From Callaeas wilsoni (taxonomy: Eukaryota; Chordata; Aves; Passeriformes; Callaeidae), in assembly GCA_013398955.1 (NCBI GenBank), contig VWPU01011645.1:115001-179000 (forward strand): a stretch of 64,000 nucleotides of DNA, given 5' to 3'. Under the pieces are notes generated by a model that searched no databases, was not told the DNA's origin, and was given only the letters and a program-made list of their open reading frames with translations. Shown piece after piece: positions 12,101 through 24,200 of the stretch; position 1 is the stretch's first letter; each line of letters begins with the position of its first letter. The position numbers and the translations under genes are program-made.

Positions 12101-14251
12101 CTCAAACAGGCATAATACAGACGTAACTTATGGTCAGTGCCAGCGGCAGTCATGTTGTTGGCCTAGAAAGGAAACACCACTGCATTTCCAGTTCCCCAGT
12201 AGAGAACTTTCACTTCCTGGGTGATTTGCAGGAATGCAGTATCAGAGATCAGCTCAGACTCTGTCTTTTGTCACAGAACATTAACTCTGCAAGATTTATC
12301 CACCAGGAATCAGAATCTGTGTGAAGTGACTGATGGATATGCCCAAAAACGTTTTCAGATGACATAACATTTCAATGCTTCTTTAGCATGCTGGGTATGA
12401 AGCTCACATATTAAAGATGACCCTTTTGCAAGAGCAATATCGCAATTTTGCTGCAGTCTTATCTTCATTCTCCTCTGCTCAGATAGTTGAACAATTCGTA
12501 TCACCAGCTATTCTTCAGAATAAATGAAAGCACACTCAATTTACCCGTTTATGCTCATATAATATGCAATGGTTAGAAGAAATTTTGTATCCTGGGAGTT
12601 CACTGAAATTATCTGAGGCCAAGTTGTAAGACTTTTCTTCAGCTGTGCTAAAATAAGCCTCGAGCATAATACAATCTCCTCTGTCTCCCAAAAGCTGAAA
12701 CGGATTTTTATGCTACTGTCTTCTGGTTTTGGTAGAGCTTGTGGATGATATAAAGCAATTAAATAGTGAAAATGCTTTATGTCATGTTCTTTGTCCACAA
12801 TGGTACCTTGACTGGTCCCAACATCATGACAATGAACTACAAATGCAGAAATATTCTCTTTGATTTCAGTTCTCTATGGTGAGAGGTTCTGACTGGCAAA
12901 AAAACTTGGTCCCACACTCATGCCTTAGGAGCTGAAGGCCAGATAATTATACATATTATAAAATAAGCAATGTATGACTTCGATCTCAGAATTAAGACAA
13001 AAATGTCATGGCTTGCTTTGTTTGGACATATTATTTTCTCCTGAAAGAAATAAACTTGTCTTACCATATAATTTCCTTTTAAAAGAGGGGGAAAAACAGA
13101 AAAATAAACTTTTCCCTCTTATTTAACAATCTGACATGTTTTGACAGTTTCAAAACTATCATAAATACACTTTCAGTTATTTAATAAAAACTGACTCATG
13201 TCAGAATTGCACCTTTTTTAAAATGCCTCTTTTCTCCTTCACCCTTTCTGGCTTTGCAAATTTTACCATCTATAATTGCTTGAATGCAGGAATGAAGGGA
13301 AGAAGAATACATTCTAAATCTAGATCTACTACCACCACAATGCTTTATGAAATACTTAGCAAGAACAGACAAGCAAAATAAGGGCCAAACTGTGGTAGCT
13401 GCCCTGAGTTTCCATTAGTCCCCAAGAAAACAAAGTCTATAAATTCCTTTGTCATGGCTGAATACACAACAGTTGGCCTGTAATGAAGCTGAAGACAATG
13501 TGGATTTCTTCTAAATCCCCCACGAAAATCACGAAAATTCCTCTATATATGAACGAATGCAGTTAATGAGCAAACAGTCCCATAATGGGTATTGAAATAC
13601 TATTTTCCTGTTTACATTGTTTCCTAGATCTTTTCTTTTTGTTGACAAGCTATCCAACTAAGAACTGTGTGTTTTGAGTGGTTCTCTTGTGTTTCACAGC
13701 ATAGGAAGCATTACTGCTATTCCAAACCCAGCTCACTGAACACTGAGGCTGAAGGGAAGTGACAAAGTGGCACTCTCTGCCCCTGGCATGAAGAACTGAA
13801 GAACAGTCAGATCAACCACTGGCCAAACTCACACCAGCCTCCCCAACAAGCTACAGAGGTGAGCACCTCTCTACATTAGCAATCAATCCTTTTACTTGTA
13901 TAGAGGAAATCTCCAGCACACTTTCAGGTGCACCTTCCCAAAGGCTCCCTGACCAGTAACTCGTTTGCCTTCTGCAGCATTGTCCCTGGAAGGCCTACCC
14001 TTGTCAGAATTACACACTATTTGACAAACTACTGATGAAGGCAGACTGATATCTAAGAAACACAAATGCCATCAGAATCCAATTGGTATTGTTCACATGC
14101 TCTTATATACTCGACCACACACAGCACAGATCCTTCCCACCAGAAGTAAGAAGATTTTCTCTCACAACATCAACTGAAATATTGTAACTTGATCTCCAGA
14201 AGCATATTTATGTTTTTAATCCAAAGTTTGTCCAGTCCTAAATTAACAGTA
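6179..14251 (-). other. RUNX1T1: Large RUNX1T1 intron, left part
   Basis: This is AT-rich intronic DNA downstream of exon 1a. It contains a poly(A)-purine run near 7602-7637. Open frames here are short, scattered on both strands and unrecognisable. I see no RNA gene and no clear transposon. By homology to the human gene, this intron together with the next one upstream corresponds to the region where t(8;21) breakpoints fall. Confidence 0.75.
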
Positions 14252-14418
14252 AATCACAGAATCATAGAAATGCTTGAGTTGGAAGGGGACCGTCAAGATC
14301 ATCCTCTTCCAACCCCCCACCGCATGGCCAGGGACACCTTTCACTAAAGCAGGTTGCTCAGAGCCTCATCCAGCCTGGCCTTGAACACTTCCAGGGATGG
14401 GGCACCCACAGCTTCTCT
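14252..14418 (-). mobile_element. CR1 LINE fragment, 3' end
   Basis: The plus strand reads AATCACAGAATCATAGAAATG, then GTTGGAAGGGGACC, GATCATC, CCAACCCCC, GGTTGCTCAGAGCC, CAGCCTGGCCTTGAACACTT and CCAGGGATGGGGCACCCACA. This is the reverse complement of the avian CR1 3' end, whose short ATTCTATGATT-type terminal repeat lies at 14252-14268. The element is therefore on the minus strand. It is 5'-truncated at about 14418, which is normal for CR1, and holds no open reading frame. It supports a bird (or at least a sauropsid) genome. Confidence 0.93.
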
Positions 14419-16853
14419 AAAGTAACTTATTTAAACTCAGGGAAAGTTTAGGCAACAAATTCCTCTGCGAAAAAGCAAAAAAGTTACTATGGTTGTACTT
14501 TTAAGAGGCATTGCTTGTATTTATGTAACATGCCAGAAGTACTTTAGGCTCAAAAAGAATCAATTATGGGTGTAGGAGGTGGTATTTTCCATGGTTATAC
14601 ATCTGAAAAGATGACATAGGGACTACCAAGAAGGTAATGGATATATTTTTGGCTTTGCTTTATTTTAAAATGTGGAATTTGTCATGGACAAGTCAAGATC
14701 CTGTAAGGGTAAGCTGGTGGTGGCCAGCCTGGGACAGGATACTCCCCACCTTGCCGATCGAGGTCCCAAACCCCTGCTCGACCAGACTGCACCATTTTAC
14801 CCATTCCAAAACCCAGTTCCTCCAAGTGATATTTCAAACAGTGAAAAGTCTGTTCCATTAGACCAGATGTGCAGGTCTGGGGAGCAAGACCCTTACCCAC
14901 AATACTAAAAGCAGAGGCAGCCAAACTCCCTCTTCATCAAGTACCGGAACAGTCTGAGGATTCCTGCCATCTAACACAGACAGCTAAATTAGCAGACTAA
15001 ATGTCCCATATAATCACTAAAGAGTTAGAGTCTCTAATTTTTTAATCTCTATGGCTGCTAAATCAGGCATAAACATTCCCATATAGATCTAGGTTCTTTG
15101 CCTCATGAGACCCAGAAGCATTCAGACTGCTCTCACACTGTGGCTGCTGTACACAACAATTGGTGGTCCTCAGTGACCAGGCATAATAACTCCTTGGCTT
15201 CTATTCAGCCACTCAAGACAGGTATTAATCCACCAACAAAAATATATAATGAAGCATATTTCCCCCAGAAACCCTTGCTCAGGTGCTGGCACTGTTATTG
15301 CCACCAGCAAGACGAAAGTGAAACCATAGGCTTTCCCCCAACTCAGTATTATATACTGACAATCTTCAATAGTGCAATTTATAATACTCATCAGTACTTC
15401 GGCATTTGTACAAATACACACTTTGGAATACTATCATTTCACATCATCAGATGATGCCATTAAAGACATCTTGTATTTACATGACTGACTGTCTAGACAG
15501 AGCGTGAGAAAATACTCATTATTAGTCACGAGTTAGCTCCTCCTCAGTGCCGCATGTCACACCAACTGTCTTTTATTTTGGGCACTGGATCACACCTGAA
15601 TGCAGCAGTGGAGAGGTGAGAAGGGGGAAAGAGAGTCTCAAAAACTTCACAAGAAATGAAGACCCAAACATCTTCTTAGATGAGACAAAACTACTTACTG
15701 ACAAATAAGCTCCCAAGCAAAGCAAATACTACCTTTACCAAACCCAAAACTATGTTTTGCATTATCTGGCCTAACACATCACATGCACTCCTAAAAATGA
15801 ATGTGAAATAGTATAAGCATATAAAGGAAGAGGGAAAGGAAGGAATTTCTATATGTCGTTTAAGACTAACAAGTATAAAACCAGATTAAACTTCTTTCTG
15901 AAGCCAGCAAATTCACACAAATTCATATTGGCACAGAAATCAGGTGATCTCACCCAGAAAGAGAGATGCTGGGTTAGCCTTGCAGGCAGACTCCAGCTCC
16001 AGAAACACTCAGGAATACGTGTTTAACTATAGACACTGGAAACAGCTGTAGGTAAACTAATGAGACCACTCACAGGGTATACAATTACACGCAACGTTTC
16101 TAGACCTTAAAGCATCACAGCAGTCTTAGTCTTGCACAATAAAGCTTAAAACTTCCTTCTTTTGAAGCATCCTCCCCATGTTTTGAATTTTAAATAGCAG
16201 GCCCCAGCTGAAGCCTGAATTGAAAGAAAAATCAGCAATTATTACAGAATCCACAGAAAATATACGCAAATTTTGAAAACAATTTCAGGTATCATAGCAT
16301 TGCCATGATTGATGATGGTTGTACAACACATACTTCGTTTCAAGCCCAGCAGACTCAAATTAAATGTTTAGGGTTTTTTTTTCCTCAACAAATACATTAA
16401 AAAGGTTCTTCTATTTATAGAACATCATTTTCATCAAGCCACCTAAACCTATTACTCCAACACGACAATATTGATCTTTGTGCACCAGTGCAGCTTCTAT
16501 GGCTTTCTTCTGTATGTGCACATATGTGTGTGCCCATGTGTGCATGTGCACGCACATTTCTACACATATGTGACCAAGTTTTACTTACTTGGTTTTGTGT
16601 ATAAAAATATTTTTTAACATTCAAATTCAGAAAACTGTAAGAGGGAAAGAGCCTTCAATTACACTGAAGGGAGTGTTAAATGGAGGGGAAACTTCAGGGC
16701 GAGAAGTCAGACACGAAAGAGAAACCACTCAATGTTACGAGTGCAAGTGAAATATTGACAAAGAAGTCTGACGCATTTGAACTCTGAATGTTCACTGTGG
16801 ATGCGCTTATCCCTTTCTGATATGGTTAAGTTTTCTTCTACATAAAAAAAAAA
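14419..16853 (-). other. RUNX1T1: RUNX1T1 intron, no recognisable feature
   Basis: This is AT-rich intron. A degenerate TG/CA-rich patch lies at about 16515-16570. Several frames of 60-118 codons on both strands carry no recognisable domain. Nothing else is supportable. Confidence 0.7.
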
Positions 16854-17215
16854 TCTTACGAAATGTAGATTTAACTCTGTCTGTGCTATAGAAACACTCT
16901 ACATTTGGCTTTGGGCGTACTTGGGCATATACACTTCGTGTCCCTGAGAGGCGGATTAACCAGAAGAGAGGCCATTTTTACGAGAAAAAGAAGACTATTG
17001 CCCGGAAGGATGGAACCCCCGCGGCGGGGCAGAGGGGGGCTGCGGGAGCGCCGTGCCGCGGGCGCGCCGCCGGAGCAGCGGGGAGCGCGGGCAGAGCCCG
17101 GGCGCCAGCGGGCACGGCCACGGGCCACCGAGACCACTAGGGGGAGCCGGCATTGTGCCGGCACCGGGGACATCGCCGCCCGCACCGAGCGCTCCACACA
17201 AACGGCAGGGTGCTC
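16854..17215 (-). promoter_or_regulatory. RUNX1T1: Small intronic CpG island with possible alternative first exon
   Basis: Bases about 17010-17215 are sharply GC- and CpG-rich (GCGGCGGGG, GCCGCGGGCGCGCC, CGGGCGCCAGCGG) inside otherwise AT-rich intron. On the minus strand, downstream of the island, there is a YY1-like AAAATGGC (16978-16971) and then a consensus splice donor, CATTTC|GTAAGATT, with the cut after 16860. This is the layout expected for an alternative promoter and untranslated first exon of RUNX1T1 that splices to 6178. A short frame starting at the ATG in the YY1-like motif ends before the donor, so the exon would probably be noncoding and translation would use the internal MPDSPVDVK start. 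Promoter activity is inferred, not seen. Confidence 0.45.
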
Positions 17216-17295
17216 AGAAAGCCAAAGGGACGCTCTAAGGAAAGTTCTTCCCAGTATCTTCAGCCACGTGATATAAAGGAGAGCCTATGATACTC

Positions 17296-17314
17296 TGTGT
17301 GTGTGTGTGTGTGT
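17296..17314. repeat. (TG)n microsatellite
   Basis: An uninterrupted TG dinucleotide run of about nine units lies just right of the intronic CpG island and is followed by TACACATGAG. Confidence 0.9.
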
Positions 17315-20300
17315 ACACATGAGTATGTATTATTCTGTGCCCACAGTACCAACAGAATATTAAGTAGTTGTCCCTAAAATTCAGCTATATTAATTTCTTT
17401 CTCAAAAGAGCAAACAGACAGTCCTGGCTGCAACAGAAGACCTTTTTCAATGCCTCCTATTGTCACCTCTCATCCCAGCCAAACAAGTTAGATGTTCCCC
17501 CCTCACCCCCAATTACACATCTCCCTCACCTTCCCCTGCTTTGCTGACAGCTTTCTATGTGAAATATTCCAAAAGTGGAATTGCAGCAAGCAACACAATA
17601 GGCAGTGTCACGCCTACAACTCACACTATATCTAGTCATAAAATCTGCATTGTGCACACACAACTACAGCCGTGTGACGATGGCATGAACTTGAACATAC
17701 TCCATCAAAATTCAACACCATTTCTTTATTGCACGAAAACACGGAGAACCAAACAAAACCTGGTATTTCCCTCACACCTATAATCAGCCAGAGAGATCAA
17801 ATGGCAAGCAGGGAAGAAATAAAGGCTCACATAGATCTTTATAAACATCCTTTCGGCACCACATATATGCTAAGAAGGCTAAATCCCAAGGGCAGATACA
17901 ATTCAAAAGCATAGAGAGATAGTGACTGCACTGGCATCTCCTGTGAAAACATATTTCTTTATGGTCTTCTTGGAATAGAAGATGTAAAACACACCAGTAC
18001 GTGTCTGGTAAGCTTTAAACTGCTTGGAGATGAAGAAATGAAGAAATGCTGAACTGCAACAACTATCCATGGCAAACTCTGAAATTACGAAAGGAAAATT
18101 AAAAAATGGGGAAATAGGTGTACCTGGATGAAATACTAAACAGTTAACAAGAAAAACTGTCCCCAAATGAGTTCCTAACCATTATCTTTTCCATAATTAT
18201 TGCAAGTAGCTTCAGTAACTGTGCATACAAATGACCCATTAGAAACTTAACAGGTCATTTCCAAAGGTGATTATGAGCCCTGACTTACAGAGCTACTTGG
18301 GTTTTCACACAATTCTGTTCAGTACCAACAACCTGCACAAAATTAAGATAAAACGTGTTTCCAAAACACCAAGTGGAAATAAACTTTTGGAAACTAAAAG
18401 AAGGTATGAGGTGGTGAACACTGATGAATCAAATGCAGTCATCTTCATAAATGAAATACTAAAAAATTTGCTTTTGTCTATGCTCTGGTGTCAGGAGAAT
18501 GGAAAGGAGGAAGCAATCATATGCTAGAGCCCTTACAATGCCCCATACTACAATAAATAATGATGAGTGTAACAACGAAAAGTCTAAGGCTAGACGGGAG
18601 AGATAAAAATCATAGCAGGCTATCAGAGTGGACATCTGCTATAGAACACAGTATGGACAGCAGAAACGTGTGAGTAGATAAAGATGAATCCAAACAAATT
18701 CCTTAAAACAACAACAGGATGCTCTTCACGCCAATGGTCCTTCTTGGCCCTGTTTCTTAATGGGTAGCTCTGCTATTGCAGCAAATGAACAAGCAATAGG
18801 TTTGGTTTAGAAAATATTAGGAAACTATTCAGAAGCACCATTTAAGGAGAGTAATAAAGAACAGGAGTATAGACGTGCAGCCTCCTCAGTTGCTGAGGTT
18901 GTTAAGAAACAGCAGGAGACACAAAAACAGATCCTGGCACTCCCACTGTGAATGGCTTGGGCAGGTTGTAAAGAAATTAACTGAGCAAAACCAGAATAGA
19001 TTCACTTAAAATGTGCAGGGAAAAAAGGTAAGAGGACGCATCTCAAGCTATATTAACCAGAAGAAACAAAAGACATTATCAGTTTTCATTCATATCAAAT
19101 AAATAAGAAAACAAAACTGCAGAAAAATTTGATCTTAACTGAAACTGAACAAAGATATTGACAACTAACAAATATTGACCTAACTTATGTTTAAATCTGT
19201 CTCAACAACTGAAAAAGAAATGGGCAAGGAAGGTACCAAACTTGGACAAAAACCCTCATATATGCCATTTTTATTCAGGAAGGAGTGAAATAGAAAATAG
19301 GACTCTGATACTGCATGTTCTTCTCTCACTTTCTCTTCTAGCACAAAAAAAGAGAAGAAGAGGTAAAACAAACACATTGAGATACTATTACATTGTTCAG
19401 CCAGGCTTGGGATCGCGGGAGTCTCTCAACAGACCTTTCCTTTTCTCCAGAAATGCCAAACCCTTGCAAGAATGGGGACAGGAAGCTGTATGGCCTCATT
19501 GGTTCTGCAGGGAACCAGCAGCCTTCTGTCTATTGCTCCCCTCTAGTATTTAAAACAATCTATCTTTGTCTTTTTTTTTTTTTTTTTAAAACCATCTCAA
19601 ATGTAGGCTTTAAACACATGCTCTACATCATGTTATGTCATACTGGAACAAACAGCTCCTCGAAAGGCTGAACTTCCATTCGTGATTATTTATCTAAAAG
19701 CTTTGTCTTCTTTTAAACTGTATATATTTTGTTGGACTGCATCTACTGACAGCTAAATTCCCAAGCCTTCAACCTGCCATCTCAAAGAAGCATATTCGAA
19801 AGAGTCCAAGTAGAGTTTACTGTCAGTCTGTAATGAGAGTAAAATCATAAATCTCTCTACCAAAAGCCAGCTGCTTCATTCTTAACTCTGATCCCCCCCT
19901 TTTCGTTTGCATTCTAGCTAGCATACAGCTGCAATAAATGTGGCTCTTCTCACAAGCCATGCAGATGTTAACAGTTCTGTAGGACATCAAGAAACATTTC
20001 AAGAATCTTGTAAGTGCTGACTAAACTTGCTTGAATAACCCACACTATCTCCTCCACGTTCCTATTCAGTAACATTAGTCTTCCTGAATATATTAAGGAA
20101 AAAAAAACCTTACCATTTAAGCTAAGGCTTTAATGTCTAGGTCTAAATGCATTATCAATAAACAAGGAATGTTCTTAAGCCATCAGACAACAGATACTCA
20201 GATAATAAAGCAAAGGGAGTCAATTTATTCTTTGTCACGATGAGTAATGCATTTTTTGTTTCTTATCTATTCAAGAGTAGTAAAATGAATGTCTGAAAAT

Positions 20301-20614
20301 ATATATTTATAAAAGTCATGGCTGTATGTATCTGAAAGAATGGATCAGAACTAGAGCAAGATCTTTTCTTTTCTAGTAATCAAATGGATTAATACTAAAT
20401 TAAAGTGAAGGAGTTCAAAGTGCTACCTAGTATATTTTTATTAAAGTTGTATTAGCATGACAGTCATATGCATTAGAGATTAAGCTAAAGCCTCAAACCA
20501 CAGTCAGCAGCAGCAAGAGTCCAGCTGTGCAGGTAGAGGACTAGATACGAAATGCATTAATTAAGTGGGTTTGTACTAGAGATGCTGTTTTAATATTCTT
20601 CCCTCTTCAAGCAG
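17315..20614 (-). other. RUNX1T1: RUNX1T1 intron, no recognisable feature
   Basis: This is AT-rich intron between the microsatellite and the LTR. It has a poly(T) run at about 19570-19588. No gene, RNA or identifiable transposon is seen. Confidence 0.7.
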
Positions 20615-21205
20615 TGTGCTGGGGTAGAGTTAATTTTCTTCTGAGCAGCTAATGTAGGGCTGTGTTTCGGAGTTGTGCTGCTGGAAACAGTGTTGGTAAC
20701 ACAGGAATGTTTCAGCTAAGGCTGAGTGGGGCTTACACAGACTCAGGGCCTTTCTGCTTCTCAGCCCTCCCAGCAGCGAGCAGGCTGGGCAAGCACAAGG
20801 AGTTGGGAGGGGGACACAGCGGGGACAGCGGACCCCAACTGACCCAAGAGACATCCCACACCATGTGATGTCATGCTTAGCAATAGAACTGGGAGGAAGG
20901 TTGGCTGGGAGGCTGCTGCTTGGGGACTGGCTGGGTATCAGTCAGTTGGTGGTGAGCAATTGTATCAATTGACTTTCTTGGGTTTTATTTCTCTCTCTTT
21001 GCTATTTTACCTTCTATTATATTTATCACTATTATTATTGCTATTATTATTATTACAATTACTATTACTATTTTATTTCAATTATTAAACTGTTCTTATC
21101 TCAACTCACTTTTACCCTTTCAATCCTCTTCCCCTTATCCTGCCGGTGAGGAGTAAGCAAGCAGCTCTGTGGGACTTAGTTGCCAGTTGAGGTTAAACCA
21201 CGACA
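20615..21205 (+). mobile_element. Solo LTR of an avian endogenous retrovirus (ERVL-like)
   Basis: This 591-bp element begins TGTGCTGGGGTAGAGTTAAT and ends GGTTAAACCACGACA, so it has TG...CA ends. It is flanked by the 5-bp duplication AGCAG at 20610-20614 and 21206-21210. Internal landmarks match an LTR family I know from neoavian birds: AACAGTGTTGGTAACACAGG, GCTTACACAGACTC, CCCCAACTGACCC, an ATTAAA polyadenylation signal (21084-21089), and TTATCTCAACTCACTTTTAC near the 3' end. The expected TATA box region is degraded (CTTAGCAATAGAAC). An ATTATT-rich low-complexity tract occupies about 21025-21085. A 5-bp duplication fits ERVL-type integration. No gag, pol or env sequence adjoins it, so it is a solo LTR left by recombination. 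Its sense strand is opposite to RUNX1T1. Confidence 0.9.
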
Positions 21206-21210
21206 AGCAG

Positions 21211-24200
21211 CAAGTTTAGTCTCCTTTTTGGGACAGGACTTTCAAAACACATGAAGCAGTTTAGAAGCTCAGTCATCAACAAAGGCAATAGGTCTCACAC
21301 TCATGTATTACTCCAGACACTTGAAAATCCCACATCAAATACCGTACCCTGTGTGTAAACTTCACACTTTGAAAACCCACTGGAAGGAGGGCTGCAGAGT
21401 GATTCACAGCACTGAGCCATAAAGAGATCACAATCTTTGACAAGTTCAGAAACAAAATGTGCAGTCAAGAGTGTCTATGGTGGAGTTTTGAGATTGTCTC
21501 CAGTCAAGTGTCAATCTCAGCAGAGTTTCAAAGAGGACAGGGTAGGGAGAAATAAGATGAACATATCAGTACATTTCCTGCAAGGAATCGATAAAAAGAC
21601 CTCACTCCTACAAAGGCTTACATACCTGCTCAACTTCAGATACTTATCCTATTATGTAGCACACTTGAAGTGAAAATCAAGTCTTTGAAGACACGGGGCA
21701 CAAATAATTTACCATGAAATGTGGAATTCAGGGTATTGTTTGTTCTTTGATTTAGTAGTACAGGAAATCTGAATATAAAGCAGAATTGCAATGTGCTATT
21801 TTCTAAATGCTTCATGACACTGCTTTTAGAGCAATTTCATCAAAATGTCATAAAAAGACATTTAAGCATTTTGAGATAAGCAAAAAGACAATAGACTACA
21901 ACCTTAAAAAGAAGTCAATGCAATATTAACAGAAGCTCTGTAATTAGCTAGTCCAAAAACCTCAAGCTGTCTTCAGGCTCCCCCGAACAAAACAAATTGG
22001 AAGGAGAGAGCAGGAAGAAAAGAACTAAAAAAAAAAGGGAAAAATAAAGAGAGAGGAAAGAAAAGCCACATGAGCCAGAGTCCCTCACTGCTGTTATTTC
22101 TCCACAAGCGGAAATGCTCCGTTCAGTCATGGCTTAGGAGGCATAAACATCATTGAAATTCAAAAGCAGCTCTGAGAAAGAGGACGCCTCAATTGGTATG
22201 CAAGTGGTGTTTTCTCGCCCTGAATACATTATGAACTTGCAGCATGCTAATATGCCATGCTATCATAAGCACCAGATGGAACAGTAGGCAGTGTATGTCC
22301 CATCAAACCTCAGGAAGATGTATTAATGTTCCTGCTCTTTTTTTTTCTTCCCCTCCCCTCCCCCTTCCCTACTACAAGCCCTCAGCTGTGTCCCCAGACT
22401 GGCACATTTCGTAGCATCAGTCACCTGCTCCCGAAGCACAGTTCTCCAGGGTTGCCTCATCTTCACCAGGTGGTGCCAAGCATCTTTTCAATCTTTTTTA
22501 TTGCAGAAGGTAAAGGCCACAAGACGTGTCAGGCTGTGCTTACTGAAGGGTACCGAGTACAAAAGATAACATCATAAGATAAATGATAGATGAGAAAGAC
22601 TTTGGGTTTAAAGCTAGCACAATAGTTTTAAATTATGTATAAACGGCACAGCACAAATTTCCCCCTCAGTACTATTGGTGAATGAAGAACTGGGGGACAG
22701 CAGCAAAGGGAAAGATTTTCCAAGTAATCAAATAAAACAGAGGAAACTGGATTAAAGATCTTTGAACTTATTTCCTCTTTTCTCCACACTGGAAACCTTT
22801 TCACAGAGGTACACAGTTCAACAGCCATTTATAGGGTAGGGGCAGGCTTTAATTTTAAATCAGAGTAAGAAAATGGCACACAGGCAAATTAGCTTACAGA
22901 ATTTTGATTTTTTAAAATATATATTATTCTAATGACATTCCTTGGCTTTTATGACTAACAAATTGCTTGAAGCTGTATGTATGACTCGAAAGACATGGAG
23001 AATTTTAATACTGCTTCGCATCATTTATTAATTCAGTCTCAAGCAGGTTTTATATTACTAAAGAGAAATGTGATCTAGTATTCTGTATGAAAGTATGTGC
23101 ATAGGCATACCAAATGAAAGCACATATTCTCTGGTATCACCTGAACTTTTCTTATCTATTCATAGAAATAAACCTCCTATTGAAATATACGGTTTGCAAG
23201 AAAATTATTTTCTTTTTCTTTTCCTGTTACTGTGCTCTTCAGAATGCAAAATAAGATCAAGACTGAAAATTAAGAGCCTGTGAATTCAAAACACAAGTAA
23301 GAAAGACCAGAGATGGCTGAAGAAAAGCAAATCAGCTTTAAGCATTTGAAGTTTGAATGTTCAAGTATTTTCAAACAGGTTTGTTTTTCAGAGAGAAATC
23401 ACATCAGTAAACATTTTGCCATTTTCTGATATTTTAGAAACCACCTGCTGATTTACAAACAGCTCTCACTATGCATGTAAATCCATTATTTTCCTAACGA
23501 CATTAGCCTTCTCATAAATACAGTCTAATTCTACAAGATGCTGAGTATTTGCAACTCACACAAACTTTTCTGGGGATTAACATTGCTCAAAACTTTGTAA
23601 GAGCTAGATACAGAAGTTATCTGTCGCATGTATTAGAAGTATTTTTCCAACTATTAAAGGTCTGGTTGACAGGGATTTCCCACCACATATTCAATTCTAA
23701 CTAAAACAAAAAAAATAATTACCTTTTTCTTTCAAACAAAGCATGTTATGACTGTTATTCAGAAATAACAGGCATTATTCTAGCATCTATTAAGTCCAGA
23801 AAGGCATTAATGCAAAGATGTCTTAAAGACTGAGTCAGAAATCAGACCAATTTTTTTTCCTCTTTCTTTTCCTACTGAATATTGAGGGACTTGTTTTGTT
23901 TTTAAATGTATAGCCTTTAAGGGTAATTTGCTAAACTATGATTTGCAATGTGCAAATAAGTCTATTTAAGTCCATTATCCTGTGTTATAAAGTAATTTCT
24001 GACACCTTAACAGCACTCAATTTAATTACAACACACTGAAACAATAGAGCTGACTCCCAGAGGAACTGGTTTGGATCAGAAGATGATGATATATGCTAGT
24101 TGCTGATCAGCTTTCAGCATCAGATCCACCATCAGCTGTTTTCAAGAACAATATCAGAACATCTGCACCATCATATTATTTTGTGTCAAAAAGCCCTCCA

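Noticed and set aside
17265..17277. CACGTG E-box followed by TATAAA on the plus strand
   Set aside because: The predicted start would fall within the adjacent TG microsatellite and face away from the gene. Probably a chance pairing.
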